DNA from: Mariprofundaceae bacterium
GTDB lineage: Bacteria; Pseudomonadota; Zetaproteobacteria; Mariprofundales; Mariprofundaceae
Assembly (NCBI GenBank): GCA_030950975.1
Contig: JAUZQL010000141.1
Location: forward strand, 1 to 14,074
Direction: 5' to 3'
DNA: 14,074 nt
A model generated the notes under the pieces. The model did no database searches. It worked only from the letters and a program-made list of their open reading frames with translations, and had not been told where the DNA came from. The position numbers were made by a program, and so were the translations under genes. Below, piece by piece: positions 8,405 to 14,074 of the stretch (position 1 is its first letter; every line of letters starts with the position of its first letter).

Positions 8405-8882
8405 GTACGTCAAAACCCTTAGCAATCGTTGCATCAATCAAGGATGTATGACGCTTCGCATCCAACTCGACACCGACAATCTTCTCTGCCACTTGCAATG
8501 CAATACCAGCCACTTCTTCACGTAGATCCTGTTTGGCACGACCCACTTCTGAAGCTAACTCTTCTTTGCCTGCATCAACAATCGAAGCAGCTTCTAAACG
8601 AGCTTTTACAACAGCTTCTTCTTTTACTTCTGCAGCCCGTCGTTCCGCAGCAGAAACAATTTCTTGCGCCTTTGATTTCGCAGCATCCAATTGCAATACT
8701 GCCTCTGCATCAGCCTTAGCCTTAGCTTCCAAACCTGCATCAGCAGCAGCTAAACCCGCTTCAATCTTTTTTGTTCTAGCTTCCATTGCATCATTCAATG
8801 GAACATACAACATTTTTTTCATCAACAGTAACATTGTAATAAAAACAACGAACTGTCCTACTAGGGTTAAATCAATACTCAT
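8397..8882 (-). CDS. atpF: ATP synthase Fo subunit b
   Basis: The peripheral-stalk subunit b, normally a dimer, anchors in the membrane and reaches up to delta. It has 161 residues (156 in E. coli). A single N-terminal membrane helix (about 5-24, DLTLVGQFVVFITMLLLMKKM) is followed by the family signature P-L-N-D-A-M-E-A-R and a long charged, alanine-rich helix (about 30-140) suited to a coiled coil. Only one b gene is present, so there is no b/b' pair as in alphaproteobacteria and cyanobacteria. The ATG start is preceded by GAGG with 8 bases between. It follows atpE by 37 bases and overlaps atpH. Confidence 0.96.
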   Translation of the reverse strand: MSIDLTLVGQFVVFITMLLLMKKMLYVPLNDAMEARTKKIEAGLAAADAGLEAKAKADAEAVLQLDAAKSKAQEIVSAAERRAAEVKEEAVVKARLEAASIVDAGKEELASEVGRAKQDLREEVAGIALQVAEKIVGVELDAKRHTSLIDATIAKGFDVHE

Positions 8883-8919
8883 AAGTACCGCCTCGCATGC
8901 TTATTTAACTAACTATTAC

Positions 8920-9180
8920 TTAACCGATAAATGGGTTAGCGAACAAGAACCACAATGCGAAAGCCATGATAATAAAAGGAAAAGATTCCATCAAACCAGC
9001 AAAAATAAACATGTTAAACATCAATTGAGGACGCATTTCAGGTTGACGAGAAATACCTTCTAAAGTCTTAGAGCAAATCAAGCCCCAACCAATTGCTGAA
9101 CCCAAACCTGCGGCAGCTAAAATAACCCCTACTGAAATTGCCGAAGCGGCTGTAATAATCGTTGTTGCATCCATTGTCAT
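8920..9180 (-). CDS. atpE: ATP synthase Fo subunit c (proteolipid)
   Basis: The c subunit forms the membrane rotor ring. Two transmembrane helices (about 10-42 and 54-82) are joined by the polar loop R45-Q46-P47. The ion-carrying carboxylate is Glu65 in GLMESFPFI, with the proline that follows it in E. coli also present. The Na+-ring ligand Gln32 of the Ilyobacter type is absent and replaced by Trp32 within the glycine motif (G-L-G-S-A-I-G-W-G), so proton coupling is likely. Two ATG codons compete: 9180 (86 residues, 3 bases after AGGAG) and 9174 (84 residues, starting MDATT, 9 bases after it). The second may be the real start. The upstream 40 bases are U-rich, as in strongly translated atpE genes. 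Confidence 0.95.
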   Translation of the reverse strand: MTMDATTIITAASAISVGVILAAAGLGSAIGWGLICSKTLEGISRQPEMRPQLMFNMFIFAGLMESFPFIIMAFALWFLFANPFIG

Positions 9181-9220
9181 ACTCTCCTATTTAATAAAAC
9201 TTACGATTTTAAAACTAAAC

Positions 9221-10108
9221 TTAATGCTCTACAGGCTGATGTGCAATCGATAAATACACCACTGTTAGAATCATAAAAATAAAGGCTTGTAACAAACCAA
9301 TAAACATATGGAAGAGTGACCAGCCTAAACCAATCACAAAACCTATAATTTCAGAGATAACACCACTAACACTCATGAGGTCGTGCATATTATCCACCAA
9401 AAGAAGTGAGGCAATCAATAGAAAAATCACTTCCCCTGCAAACATGTTACCGAACAATCGAAATGAAAGACTCAAAGGCTTCGCTAATTCTTCAATGAGC
9501 TTTAATGTTAAGTTTAATGGAATCAAAACAACACCCAGCAACTTAACGACTGGGTTTTTCGAATCCAACAGAAGACTTGCAAAAGGTTGTAACAATAAGT
9601 CTTTCATAAAATGAATAGGTTTAAGCTTAAATTCATAATACAAAACCATTGCAAACACCACCAAAGCCATGGCTACAGGCAAATTCAAATCATTGGTCGG
9701 CACAGGACGAAATGCAGGTGCGCCAAGCCCCTCTGCAATATGTCCAAGAAGATATGCAGGTAAAATATCAAAAAAGTTGCACAAGAAAATAAATACAAAA
9801 ATAGTCAGCGCTAATGGCGCAATCAAGGGATTATGCACAGGAAAGTTATCCCGCACAGTATCGTTCACAAAACCAACGACTGATTCGACAGCATTTTGAG
9901 CGCCTGTTGGTGCACCCTCAACGATACGACCTTTCAACCAAGCTGAAAAAAACAAAATTAAACACGCCACAAAACCTGTGACCAACATGGTATCAATATG
10001 AATTTGCATAAATGGATTACGTTCATCTACGGGTAAATCTTGCTGAAACGAGTATGTCCAATACTGTAAATGCCCAGCAATCCCAGTGCTATGTTCCTCA
10101 GCTGCCAA
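9221..10108 (-). CDS. atpB: ATP synthase Fo subunit a
   Basis: Subunit a forms the two half-channels for protons next to the c ring. It has 295 residues and several membrane helices (about 38-58, 94-122, 143-160, 215-240, 250-290). The essential Arg217 in SFRLFGNMFAGE corresponds to E. coli Arg210, Glu226 corresponds to Glu219, and Gln274 lies in GLLQAFIFM. The start codon is TTG at 10108. The only nearby upstream ATG (about 10122) is out of frame and soon stops, and the next in-frame ATG would delete about 33 residues. A strong GGGAGG lies 5 bases before the TTG, which decides the start. It is 21 bases downstream of atpI. Confidence 0.96.
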   Translation of the reverse strand: MAAEEHSTGIAGHLQYWTYSFQQDLPVDERNPFMQIHIDTMLVTGFVACLILFFSAWLKGRIVEGAPTGAQNAVESVVGFVNDTVRDNFPVHNPLIAPLALTIFVFIFLCNFFDILPAYLLGHIAEGLGAPAFRPVPTNDLNLPVAMALVVFAMVLYYEFKLKPIHFMKDLLLQPFASLLLDSKNPVVKLLGVVLIPLNLTLKLIEELAKPLSLSFRLFGNMFAGEVIFLLIASLLLVDNMHDLMSVSGVISEIIGFVIGLGWSLFHMFIGLLQAFIFMILTVVYLSIAHQPVEH

Positions 10109-10129
10109 TGCAACCTCCCATTAAATCAA

Positions 10130-10513
10130 TCACCCTGCCAATTTTCGCTTTTGCTTCAGCAAAATATGGGCAGAAAAAAAATACGATACAATATATGCAA
10201 CAATCATCCCCCCCAATACAGCCAGCAAATTTAAACCTAGCCAAACAAAGAGAAGAAGCACCACAATAAATAACACATATCTTAACGCAGCCGACATATA
10301 AATATCACGTTGACTTACATCATCACGTCGAAAAACGCGCTGCATCAACCATGCATTCAAAATAACCAATAAAGAGCCAAGAATCACGCCTAAACCATCT
10401 GTTGAATTCCAAACAAGACACAACACAAGAGAAATCGCGATACTAAAAATCATTTGAGCGAATATTAAAAAAGACGTTCCCTCAAACCATTCAGAAACAC
10501 CCTTATCTTGCAA
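10130..10513 (-). CDS. atpI: ATP synthase assembly protein AtpI (UncI)
   Basis: A small membrane protein that in other bacteria helps assemble the c ring and has been linked to Mg2+ handling. It is not part of the final enzyme. At 127 residues it has four predicted membrane helices (about 14-36, 40-59, 69-92, 95-117) and a basic tail KQKRKLAG. The position at the head of the operon, the length and the helix pattern (GVILGSLLVILNAWLM, VLGGMIVAYIVSYFF) support the call, although this family is weakly conserved. The start is TTG at 10513. No ATG, GTG or other TTG exists between it and the upstream in-frame stop. AGGGG lies about 6 bases before it. Confidence 0.9.
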   Translation of the reverse strand: MQDKGVSEWFEGTSFLIFAQMIFSIAISLVLCLVWNSTDGLGVILGSLLVILNAWLMQRVFRRDDVSQRDIYMSAALRYVLFIVVLLLFVWLGLNLLAVLGGMIVAYIVSYFFSAHILLKQKRKLAG

Positions 10514-10619
10514 GTAAATCCCCTGACCCTCTAAATATGGCGGCGATTTCTAGCGTCCAAAGAGCTGTTTGGCAAGATAAAAATAAACACTTAAAAAAAT
10601 GCAAGTTAAAATTCTACAC
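10514..10619 (-). other. Gap between nrdJb and atpI; atp leader
   Basis: This gap has no hairpin followed by a T tract, so I see no terminator for the nrdJ transcript. Promoter candidates for atpI are poor. One is TTGGAC (10560-10555), 17 bases, then TATTTA (10537-10532). Another is TTGCAT followed by a T-rich stretch. A short 5-bp inverted repeat, CCAAA/TTTGG (10557-10561 with 10568-10572), overlaps the first -35 candidate. The atp operon may have its own promoter here, be read through from nrdJ, or both. Confidence 0.4.
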
Positions 10620-11255
10620 TCAACCGCATTTGGAGTACCCACATTCCACACAGGTATCACAACCATCCAAACGAACAAGACTCATTCCCGCACATTTAGG
10701 ACACTGCGATGCATTCTTTATCGCAGAATCTCCTAACTTCTCTTGAATCTTTTGTTTTTTAGCCTTCAACTCGGGTGTATCCAACACACCCTCTAACATC
10801 CCAATAGAAATAAGGTGTTGCTGAATCACTTCACCAATTTCTGCTACCAATGATGGCATATATCTGCCACCTTTCTTAAAATAGCCACCACGTGGATCAA
10901 ACACCGCTTTTAACTCTTCCACCAAAAAAGTAACATCACCACCTTTTCGAAAAATAGCAGAAATTACACGTGTCAATGCCACAATCCACATAAAATGTTC
11001 CATATTTTTTGAATTAATAAAAATCTCAAAAGGGCGACGGTGTTCTCCATCTTTACCAAGATCAATAATCACATCATTAATCGTAATATACATCGCATGT
11101 TCAGATGCCGGTGTCTTAATCTTATAGGTGCTACCCTCAAGAATTTCATCACGCTCCAATAAAGGCGTATCAACACACTCAAATTCAAACGATGATGATT
11201 CTGAATCAACAACTTCATACGCAGTAATTTTTTTAGCAATTTTCACAACCATCAT
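10620..11255 (-). CDS. nrdJb: Class II ribonucleotide reductase, small split chain NrdJb
   Basis: The C-terminal piece of an adenosylcobalamin-dependent ribonucleotide reductase that is one chain in many bacteria but split in Pseudomonas and relatives. It has 211 residues. The middle part (about 55-150, with RRPFEIFINSKN, MWIVALTRVISAIFRKGG and FKKGGRYMPSLVAEIGE) resembles the domain found at the C terminus of undivided NrdJ. The end is a zinc-ribbon-like, redox-active tail with Cys185, Cys188, Cys199, Cys202, Cys205 and Cys210, closing in CGYSKCG. That tail is expected to re-reduce the active-site cysteines of NrdJa. Two adjacent ATG codons (11255 and 11252) follow AGGGG; the second is better spaced. 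It lies 6 bases after nrdJa, with its ribosome site overlapping the nrdJa stop. Confidence 0.9.
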   Translation of the reverse strand: MMVVKIAKKITAYEVVDSESSSFEFECVDTPLLERDEILEGSTYKIKTPASEHAMYITINDVIIDLGKDGEHRRPFEIFINSKNMEHFMWIVALTRVISAIFRKGGDVTFLVEELKAVFDPRGGYFKKGGRYMPSLVAEIGEVIQQHLISIGMLEGVLDTPELKAKKQKIQEKLGDSAIKNASQCPKCAGMSLVRLDGCDTCVECGYSKCG

Positions 11256-11261
11256 AGACCC

Positions 11262-13418
11262 CTAAAACTTACCATAATAACCCTCTTTGAGTGCATCAAA
11301 GAGGTTCGCTGCTGTATGTGTTTCACCATCATATTCAATATTTTCATTGCCCTTTACTTCAATGATAGAGCCATCTTCCAAAGTAAATTTATACCTTGTA
11401 TTTGCTAAATCTTCTTCTTTTACCAATACGCCTTGAAACGCCACTGGATTGAAACGAAAGGTTGTACAGCCTTTCAAGCCTTGATCGTAGGCATACATAT
11501 AAATATCTTTAAAGTCAGCATAAGGAAAATCGGTTGGCACATTAGCCGTTTTTGAAATGGATGAATCAATCCACTTTTGTGCTGCCGCTTGAATATCCAC
11601 ATGCTGTTTGGGCGTAACTTCATCTGCCGCTATAAAATAGCTTGGAAGTTGGCTTTTTTCACCTTTGAGAGGTGGCATTGCATCGGCATGAATCAACTCA
11701 CGATACGCCAACAACTCATAAGAAAACACATCAATTTTCTCTTTCGACTTCTTACCTTCACGAATCACATTACGTGCATAATGGTGGGCAAACGATGGTT
11801 CAATACCATTCGATGCATTGTTTGCCAAACTCAAAGAAATCGTGCCTGTCGGAGCAATCGAAGAATGATGGGTAAAACGACACCCTTTTTCAATCAATGC
11901 GTCCAACAAATCCTGATCTTCTTGTTTTCCCGTTGATGCAAATTTTTGCATATATTTTGAATACTTCGCCCATAAAATACGCGCTTTTACTTTATCACCA
12001 ATCTGAATGCCATCATCTGCCATTTCAGGACGCTTTGCCATAATCTTCGCTGTAATGATGACATCTTGATTCATAATTGGTGCTACGCCTTTTTCTTCAC
12101 CTAACTGTAAACCCACTTCAAAACCAGTGCGTGCCAATTCGTACGATACTTTTTCAGTGAATTTTAAAGATTCTGAAGAACCATATTGACATCCCATCAT
12201 CGTCAAGGTTGAGCCTAAGCCCAGAAAACCCATACCATGACGACGCTTATTTTCCAATTCATCACGCTGCTTATCCAAAGGCAAGCCGTTAATTTCTACC
12301 ACATTATCCAACATGCGCGTGAACACAGCAACCACTTCACGGTACGTATCCCAATCAAATTCAGCCTGATCTGTAAATGGGTATCGCACAAATTTTGTTA
12401 AATTAACCGAGCCTAACAAACACGCACCATACGGTGGCAAAGGCTGTTCACCACAAGGGTTGGTCGCACGAATATCTTCGCAAAACCAGTTATTATTTTT
12501 CTCATTGACCTCATCAATTAAAATAAAACCCGGTTCAGCATAATCATAAGTGGATGTCATAATAATATCCCACAAACGTTTTGCTTTAATGGTACGATAT
12601 ACTTTACAAGCCACTTCATCTCGATCATTGCGCACCACATCGCTCGTAAAATGCGGCATTTGTCGCCAAACGATGGTGTTTTCAGGATCATCGACTTCGG
12701 ATTGATTGGCTGGAAAAATAAGTTGCCAATCCAGATCATTTTTCACGGCTTCCATGAAATCTTGGGTAATCAAACACGATAAATTAAACTGACGTAAACG
12801 ACCATCTTCACGCTTGGCCTTAATAAACTCGATGACATCAGGGTGAGAAATATCAAATGTGCCCATTTGCGCACCACGGCGACCACCAGCAGAGGAAACA
12901 GTAAAACACATTTTATCATAAATATCCATAAAAGATAAAGGTCCAGATGTGTACGCACCTGCACCTGTCACATAAGCACCTTTCGGACGCAATGTTGAAA
13001 ACTCATAACCAATACCGCAGCCAGCCTTCAAGGTTAAGCCCGCTTCTTTCACCATCGACAAAATACCATCCATTGAATCAGGAATCGTGCCTGAAACCGT
13101 GCAGTTAATGGTTGATGTTGCAGGTTTATATGCCTCAGCACCAGCATTGGACATAATGCGCCCAGCAGGAATCGCTCCATGCGCCAAAGCCCACGTAAAA
13201 CGCTCAAACCAATGCGCTTGTTTGTCTTCATCCTCCACAGCAGATAAAGCACGTGCGACACGTTCCCAAGTTGCCGCCAAATCAGCATCAACAGCTTCGC
13301 CATCTTTATCCTTTAAGCGATATTTTGTATCCCAAATATCTTGACTAGCAGGTTGAAGTGCAATCTCTTGTTCACTTTTTTGAACAGATGCTAACGAAGC
13401 TTGATGTTGCGAGGTCAT
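11262..13418 (-). CDS. nrdJa: Adenosylcobalamin-dependent ribonucleoside-diphosphate reductase, catalytic chain NrdJa
   Basis: The catalytic chain of class II ribonucleotide reductase reduces ribonucleotides to deoxyribonucleotides without needing oxygen, using a thiyl radical made from adenosylcobalamin. From the chosen start it has 718 residues. The redox Cys106 lies in INCTVSGT. NPCGEQPLPPYGACLLG holds Asn320, the thiyl-radical Cys322, Glu324 and the second redox Cys333, with spacing identical to the well-studied Thermotoga enzyme. The phosphate loop is APTGTIS (522-528), and SISKTANVP (620-628) and GLKGCTTFR are conserved. No intein or obvious ATP-cone is present. The ATG at 13418 is preceded by GGAG with 8 bases between; the longer GTG frame at 13436 would place its codon over that ribosome site's upstream flank and is rejected. 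It forms an operon with nrdJb. Confidence 0.95.
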   Translation of the reverse strand: MTSQHQASLASVQKSEQEIALQPASQDIWDTKYRLKDKDGEAVDADLAATWERVARALSAVEDEDKQAHWFERFTWALAHGAIPAGRIMSNAGAEAYKPATSTINCTVSGTIPDSMDGILSMVKEAGLTLKAGCGIGYEFSTLRPKGAYVTGAGAYTSGPLSFMDIYDKMCFTVSSAGGRRGAQMGTFDISHPDVIEFIKAKREDGRLRQFNLSCLITQDFMEAVKNDLDWQLIFPANQSEVDDPENTIVWRQMPHFTSDVVRNDRDEVACKVYRTIKAKRLWDIIMTSTYDYAEPGFILIDEVNEKNNNWFCEDIRATNPCGEQPLPPYGACLLGSVNLTKFVRYPFTDQAEFDWDTYREVVAVFTRMLDNVVEINGLPLDKQRDELENKRRHGMGFLGLGSTLTMMGCQYGSSESLKFTEKVSYELARTGFEVGLQLGEEKGVAPIMNQDVIITAKIMAKRPEMADDGIQIGDKVKARILWAKYSKYMQKFASTGKQEDQDLLDALIEKGCRFTHHSSIAPTGTISLSLANNASNGIEPSFAHHYARNVIREGKKSKEKIDVFSYELLAYRELIHADAMPPLKGEKSQLPSYFIAADEVTPKQHVDIQAAAQKWIDSSISKTANVPTDFPYADFKDIYMYAYDQGLKGCTTFRFNPVAFQGVLVKEEDLANTRYKFTLEDGSIIEVKGNENIEYDGETHTAANLFDALKEGYYGKF

Positions 13419-13447
13419 GATGTTATCTCCATACACTGAGGAAAAAA

Positions 13448-13474
13448 ATTATATTCATTTACAACAACTGTCAT
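13448..13474 (-). promoter_or_regulatory. Candidate nrdJ promoter
   Basis: On the minus strand a perfect -10 TATAAT (13453-13448) follows ATGACA (13474-13469, five of six to TTGACA) with a 15-base spacer, which is shorter than the preferred 17. Transcription would start about 20-25 bases before the nrdJa ATG, leaving the GGAG site in a short leader. A near-match DnaA box overlaps the -35 element. Confidence 0.4.
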
Positions 13475-13479
13475 CCACA
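13471..13479 (+). promoter_or_regulatory. Near-match DnaA box
   Basis: TCATCCACA differs at one base from the DnaA box TTATCCACA and has the same orientation as the perfect box 114 bases away. It overlaps the candidate nrdJ -35. One-mismatch 9-mers are common by chance, so only the position makes it notable. Confidence 0.25.
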
Positions 13480-13531
13480 GAAAAACCCAATTAAAAGGGC
13501 GGCGCAGGGTAACCATGCAAGCTACTTTTGA

Positions 13532-13547
13532 CCACCATTTATAGTGT
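13532..13547. promoter_or_regulatory. Likely NrdR box
   Basis: Read on the minus strand, ACACTATAAATGGTGG matches the partly palindromic NrdR-box pattern ACACwATATATwGTGT at 13 of 16 positions. NrdR is the ATP/dATP-sensing repressor of ribonucleotide reductase operons, so a site upstream of nrdJ makes sense. It contains TATAAA, which could also be a -10 element, though I see no good -35 upstream of it. NrdR sites often occur in pairs one to three helical turns apart; I do not find a clear second one, which lowers confidence. Confidence 0.5.
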
Positions 13548-13560
13548 TATGAGACTCTTT

Positions 13561-13639
13561 TTTCCTGCCTGATTTCGATATACATTATCCACAGGTTTTT
13601 AAGGTTTCACATTAAATCGTTTCATTGTCATTTCCTGCC
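13561..13639 (+). repeat. Direct repeat TTTCCTGCC, two copies 70 bases apart
   Basis: The 9-mer TTTCCTGCC occurs at 13561-13569 and at 13631-13639, offset by exactly 70 bases (near seven helical turns) on the same strand. The copies flank the perfect DnaA box. This could be a pair of binding sites for one protein or coincidence. Confidence 0.35.
13585..13593 (+). promoter_or_regulatory. Perfect DnaA box
   Basis: TTATCCACA is the consensus high-affinity DnaA site. It lies in non-coding DNA between nrdJa and ubiE. In E. coli DnaA binds upstream of nrdAB and links nucleotide supply to replication, so a similar role for nrdJ is possible. There is no cluster of further boxes or AT-rich unwinding region to suggest an origin. 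Confidence 0.4.
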
Positions 13640-13659
13640 AATATTTCCATACAATGACA
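13626..13659. repeat. Inverted repeat TGTCATT...AATGACA
   Basis: Seven-base arms (13626-13632 and 13653-13659) are separated by 20 bases, just upstream of the ubiE -10 element. Too widely spaced for a stable hairpin, it could be an operator for a dimeric regulator of ubiE. The left arm overlaps a -35-like TTGTCA (13625-13630). It may also be chance. Confidence 0.3.
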
Positions 13660-13668
13660 TGTTATACT
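13660..13668 (+). promoter_or_regulatory. Candidate extended -10 promoter for ubiE
   Basis: TGTTATACT combines the TGn extension with TATACT (five of six to TATAAT). No good -35 lies 17 bases upstream, which extended -10 promoters tolerate. Transcription would start about 28 bases before the ubiE ATG, giving a short leader. A second option is TTGTCA (13625-13630) with TACAAT after 19 bases. Confidence 0.4.
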
Positions 13669-13702
13669 GGAGCTTATATAACTAAATGCTAACATTCCAA
13701 AC

Positions 13703-14074
13703 ATGAATCAACACACACATTTTGGTTATGAAACCATCTCCACCCATGAAAAAGCTGACAAGGTGATGGGCGTTTTTTCATCCGTCGCCAGCAAATACGA
13801 CATCATGAATGATGCCATGAGCTTTGGTATGCATCGATTATGGAAATATCACATGTTTTCACGCTCATCTTTGCGTCCCGATGGCATCGCACTCGATGTT
13901 GCTGCTGGCTCAGGTGATATTGCCATCGGTCTGCTTAAAAAAATGAATGTTCATTCAGGCGGTACTGGGCGCGTCATTTTAACCGATTTAAATGGCCCCA
14001 TGTTAAACGAAGGCGCAAGACGTATTATCGATGCAGGCTATTTACCGGGAACCGCTGATTGTATTCAATCCGAT
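13703..14074 (+). CDS. ubiE: Ubiquinone/menaquinone biosynthesis C-methyltransferase, N-terminal part
   Basis: The SAM-dependent enzyme adds the ring C-methyl group in ubiquinone and menaquinone synthesis. The first 124 residues are visible and open at the right edge, about half of the usual 250. It starts MNQHTHFGYETIS and carries the UbiE/COQ5 signature YDIMNDAMSFGMHRLW, then the SAM-binding motif LDVAAGSGD and the following acidic strand end TDLNGPML. It is the only plus-strand gene, divergent from nrdJ. The ATG has no clear Shine-Dalgarno site. A six-codon frame (13686-13706) ends in a TGA overlapping the start as ATGA, but it too lacks a well-placed ribosome site. Confidence 0.95.
   Translation, partial: MNQHTHFGYETISTHEKADKVMGVFSSVASKYDIMNDAMSFGMHRLWKYHMFSRSSLRPDGIALDVAAGSGDIAIGLLKKMNVHSGGTGRVILTDLNGPMLNEGARRIIDAGYLPGTADCIQSD

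Noticed and set aside
8405..8437. Longer N terminus for AtpH starting at 8437.
   Set aside because: The extra residues do not resemble the family, and the ATG at 8404 gives the standard N terminus with a normal gene overlap.
8533..9063. Long plus-strand frame of 176 codons opposite atpF and atpE.
   Set aside because: It is the antisense shadow of an alanine-rich coiled coil, runs across two well-supported genes and has no recognisable protein features.
9391..9399. DnaA-box-like TTATCCACC inside atpB.
   Set aside because: It has one mismatch, lies in coding sequence and is expected by chance.
13419..13436. GTG start at 13436 adding six residues to NrdJa.
   Set aside because: The GGAG ribosome site lies inside this segment and is properly spaced for the ATG at 13418.
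13419..13531. Possible cobalamin riboswitch in front of the B12-dependent nrdJ.
   Set aside because: I find no B12-box-like conserved core, and the likely leader is only about 25 bases long.
13437..13702. Possible replication origin because of DnaA boxes near the atp operon.
   Set aside because: Only one perfect box is present, with no box cluster, and none of the usual origin neighbours (dnaA, dnaN, mnmG, parAB) lie in the window.

Overview
This is a housekeeping stretch of a proteobacterial chromosome. It is AT-leaning (my impression is about 40% G+C) and densely packed. Twelve complete genes and one partial gene run on the minus strand, and one partial gene runs on the plus strand at the right edge. 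Gene order within the F-type ATP synthase cluster (I-B-E-F-H-A-G-D-C), glmU-glmS close behind it, and a class II ribonucleotide reductase split into NrdJa and NrdJb all fit the Gammaproteobacteria or a near relative such as the Zetaproteobacteria. I cannot fix the lineage from sequence reading alone. I see no insertion sequences, prophage genes, CRISPR arrays, tRNA or rRNA.

Layout, in minus-strand transcription order from right to left. A divergent intergenic region of about 285 bases (13419-13702) separates ubiE (plus strand, cut by the right edge) from nrdJa-nrdJb. It holds a likely NrdR box, a perfect 9-base DnaA box, a near-match DnaA box overlapping the putative nrdJ -35 element, and an extended -10 element facing ubiE. 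nrdJa and nrdJb follow, 6 bases apart. After a 106-base gap with no convincing terminator comes the complete atpIBEFHAGDC operon, closed by a strong hairpin-plus-T-tract terminator (3538-3569). After an AT-rich leader of about 270 bases comes glmU-glmS with a one-base stop/start overlap, then the first 12 codons of what looks like aroE at the left edge.

Function: the nrdJ pair makes deoxyribonucleotides using adenosylcobalamin. The atp genes encode all eight F1Fo structural subunits plus the assembly protein AtpI. GlmS and GlmU make UDP-N-acetylglucosamine for peptidoglycan and lipopolysaccharide. AroE would feed aromatic amino-acid synthesis, and UbiE methylates quinone precursors for the respiratory chain that powers the ATP synthase. 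All complete genes look intact and keep their catalytic residues. I found no new biological system. The points most worth a second look are the regulatory cluster upstream of nrdJ, the missing terminator between nrdJb and atpI, the TTG starts of atpI and atpB, a Trp beside the ion site of subunit c, and the long glmU leader.
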